NCBI GenBank assembly: GCA_006226555.1
Contig: SBGS01000046.1
Coordinates: 1 to 5,652 of the forward strand
DNA length: 5,652 nt
Origin: Bacteroidota bacterium
Lineage (GTDB): Bacteria > Bacteroidota > Bacteroidia > Flavobacteriales_D > Crocinitomicaceae
Direction of reading: 5' to 3'
Shown here: positions 4,427 through 5,652 of the stretch, one piece after another
Numbering within the stretch: the first letter of the stretch is position 1
Layout of the letters: every line of letters begins with the position of its first letter
Notes under the pieces: model-generated
What the model was told of the DNA's origin: nothing
The model's input: only the letters and a program-made list of their open reading frames with translations
Databases searched by the model: none
Made by a program: the position numbers and the translations under genes

Positions 4427-5122
4427 ATGGGAAGAGTATCTAAAAAGAGAAAAGAAGCCTTAGCGAAAATTGACGCTGAAAAGGCTTATTCCTTGACTGA
4501 CGCATGTAATTTGGTTAAGGAAGTATCCACTGCTAAGTTTGATGCCTCTGTAGATGTTGCTGTACGTTTGGGGGTTGACCCTCGTAAAGCAAACCAAATG
4601 GTAAGAGGAACTGTAGCATTACCTCACGGTACTGGTAAAGACATGAAAGTGTTGGTACTATGTACGCCTGACAAGGAAGAAGAGGCAAAAGCTGCTGGTG
4701 CTGATTACGTTGGTTTGGATGAGTACATCGACAAAATCAAAGGTGGTTGGACTGATATCGACGTTATCATTACAATGCCTGCTGTTATGGGTAAAGTTGG
4801 TGCATTAGGAAGAATCCTAGGGCCACGAGGTTTAATGCCTAACCCAAAAACAGGAACTGTAACGATGGAAGTTGGTAAAGCTGTTAGCGAAGTAAAAGCC
4901 GGTAAGATCGACTTTAAAGTTGATAAGTACGGTATCGTACATTCTGCTGTAGGTAAAGTTAGTTTCGAAGGAGATAAGTTGAGAGAAAATGCGAATGAGC
5001 TAATTCAAACACTTATCAAATTGAAGCCATCTGCTGCAAAAGGAACTTACATTAAGAGCGTTTACATTAGCTCAACAATGAGCCCAGGTATTCAGATCGA
5101 CACGAAGTCATTAATTGCGTAA
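4427..5122 (+). CDS. rplA: 50S ribosomal protein L1 (uL1)
   Basis: 231 residues, the standard bacterial L1 length. L1 forms the mobile stalk next to the E site and, in many bacteria, represses its own mRNA. The conserved N-terminal RNA-binding region is KFDASVDVAVRLGVDPRKA (37-55). The family signature spans about 118-145 (MPAVMGKVGALGRILGPRGL, then MPNPKTGTV), and VDKYGIVHSAVGK (165-177) lies in the C-terminal half of domain I. The start MGRVSKKRKEAL is typical. It begins 10 bases after rplK and ends 11 bases before rplJ. Confidence 0.98.
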   Translation: MGRVSKKRKEALAKIDAEKAYSLTDACNLVKEVSTAKFDASVDVAVRLGVDPRKANQMVRGTVALPHGTGKDMKVLVLCTPDKEEEAKAAGADYVGLDEYIDKIKGGWTDIDVIITMPAVMGKVGALGRILGPRGLMPNPKTGTVTMEVGKAVSEVKAGKIDFKVDKYGIVHSAVGKVSFEGDKLRENANELIQTLIKLKPSAAKGTYIKSVYISSTMSPGIQIDTKSLIA

Positions 5123-5133
5123 AACTTTGAATC

Positions 5134-5652
5134 ATGACAAAAGAACAAAAAGAAAAATACGTAGATGACTTGGCAGCTGATCTAGCGAATAACAATGTTA
5201 TCTATCTAGCAGATACATCTGAGCTGACTGTTGAAGTAGTTAACAACCTTAGAAGAAGATGCTTTAATTCCAACATTAAAATGCGCGTTGTAAAAAATGC
5301 GTTGTTGGCTAAAGCAATGGAGCGTGTAGAAGACAAGAACTTTGGAGATCTGAATACAGTTCTTAAAGGTGCTACTTCTATCATGTTCTCTGAAGTTGGT
5401 AACGCGCCTGCAAAATTGATCGAAGATTTCCGTAAGAAAAATGCTAAACCAATCCTTAAAGGGGCATATATTGAAGAGGCAGTTTTCATCGGTGACGACC
5501 AATTGAAAGCGCTTGTTGAGATCAAGAGCAAGGAAGAATTGCTTGGAGAGATCATCGGATTGCTTCAAAGTCCTGCTAAAAATGTTGTGTCTGGACTTAA
5601 AGGTGCTGGTGGAAAGATCGCTGGTATCCTTAAAACGCTCGAAGAAAGAGCA
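5134..5652 (+). CDS. rplJ: 50S ribosomal protein L10 (uL10), cut by the window edge
   Basis: The open frame runs from ATG 5134 to the last base with no stop, giving 173 residues. That is about the full length of L10, so perhaps only the stop codon or a few residues are missing. L10 anchors L12 dimers and, with L11, forms the stalk base that recruits translation GTPases. The rRNA-binding N-terminal domain includes VVNNLRRRCFNSNIKMRVVKNALLAKAME (about 34-62), and the KGAT motif is at 78-81. The alanine/glycine-rich C-terminal stretch SPAKNVVSGLKGAGGKIAGI (147-166), ending LKTLEERA, is the L12-binding helix region. The start (MTKEQKEKYVDDLA) follows rplA by 11 bases. Two antisense frames over the same bases are shadows. 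Confidence 0.96.
   Translation, partial: MTKEQKEKYVDDLAADLANNNVIYLADTSELTVEVVNNLRRRCFNSNIKMRVVKNALLAKAMERVEDKNFGDLNTVLKGATSIMFSEVGNAPAKLIEDFRKKNAKPILKGAYIEEAVFIGDDQLKALVEIKSKEELLGEIIGLLQSPAKNVVSGLKGAGGKIAGILKTLEERA

Noticed and set aside
5060..5133. An L10-type autoregulatory leader before rplJ
   Set aside because: The gap is only 11 bases, so such a structure would have to lie within rplA; I cannot make out a convincing fold by eye.
5202..5568. Two antisense frames inside rplJ
   Set aside because: They overlap each other and the certain rplJ frame, with no family resemblance.

Overview
This window is a chromosomal housekeeping locus from a member of the Bacteroidota, most likely of the order Flavobacteriales. 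The evidence is: protein sequences (especially EF-Tu, XerC and NusG) that look like that group; a promoter matching the Bacteroidota -33 TTG / -7 TAnnTTTG consensus; translation starts preceded by A/T-rich sequence rather than Shine-Dalgarno motifs; tRNA genes without an encoded CCA end; and moderately AT-rich DNA. The family or genus cannot be fixed by reading alone. All genes are on the + strand.

Left part (1-1227): a XerC-type tyrosine recombinase and, 7 bases later, a short ribosome hibernation promoting factor (HPF/RaiA family). They form a two-gene unit closed by a strong intrinsic terminator at 1201-1227.

Middle part (1228-3012): a promoter at about 1249-1278 drives a transcript that starts near a short GC-rich palindrome. 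It carries four tRNAs, Thr(UGU), Tyr(GUA), Gly(UCC) and Thr(GGU), and then tuf (EF-Tu). This is the same order as the E. coli thrU-tyrU-glyT-thrT-tufB operon. The first three tRNAs lie between two complementary 15-base arms, which may form a processing helix. The left arm also resembles a boxA antitermination site. A UUCG-loop terminator follows tuf.

Right part (3015-5652): tRNA-Trp(CCA) begins 2 bases after the T-run of that terminator. It is followed by secE, nusG, rplK (L11), rplA (L1) and rplJ (L10). The window cuts rplJ at or very near its natural end. The nusG-rplK gap holds an irregular hairpin that is a candidate site for L1 autoregulation. By analogy with other bacteria, rplL-rpoB-rpoC would be expected beyond the right edge.

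Together the genes supply tRNAs and EF-Tu for elongation, a ribosome-inactivating factor, the SecYEG subunit SecE, the transcription elongation factor NusG, and proteins of the L1 stalk and the L11/L10-L12 stalk. No mobile element, CRISPR array, defence system or unknown protein is visible. The points worth a second look are RNA-level: the long-range tRNA helix, the boxA-like leader, the terminator abutting tRNA-Trp, and the rplK leader.
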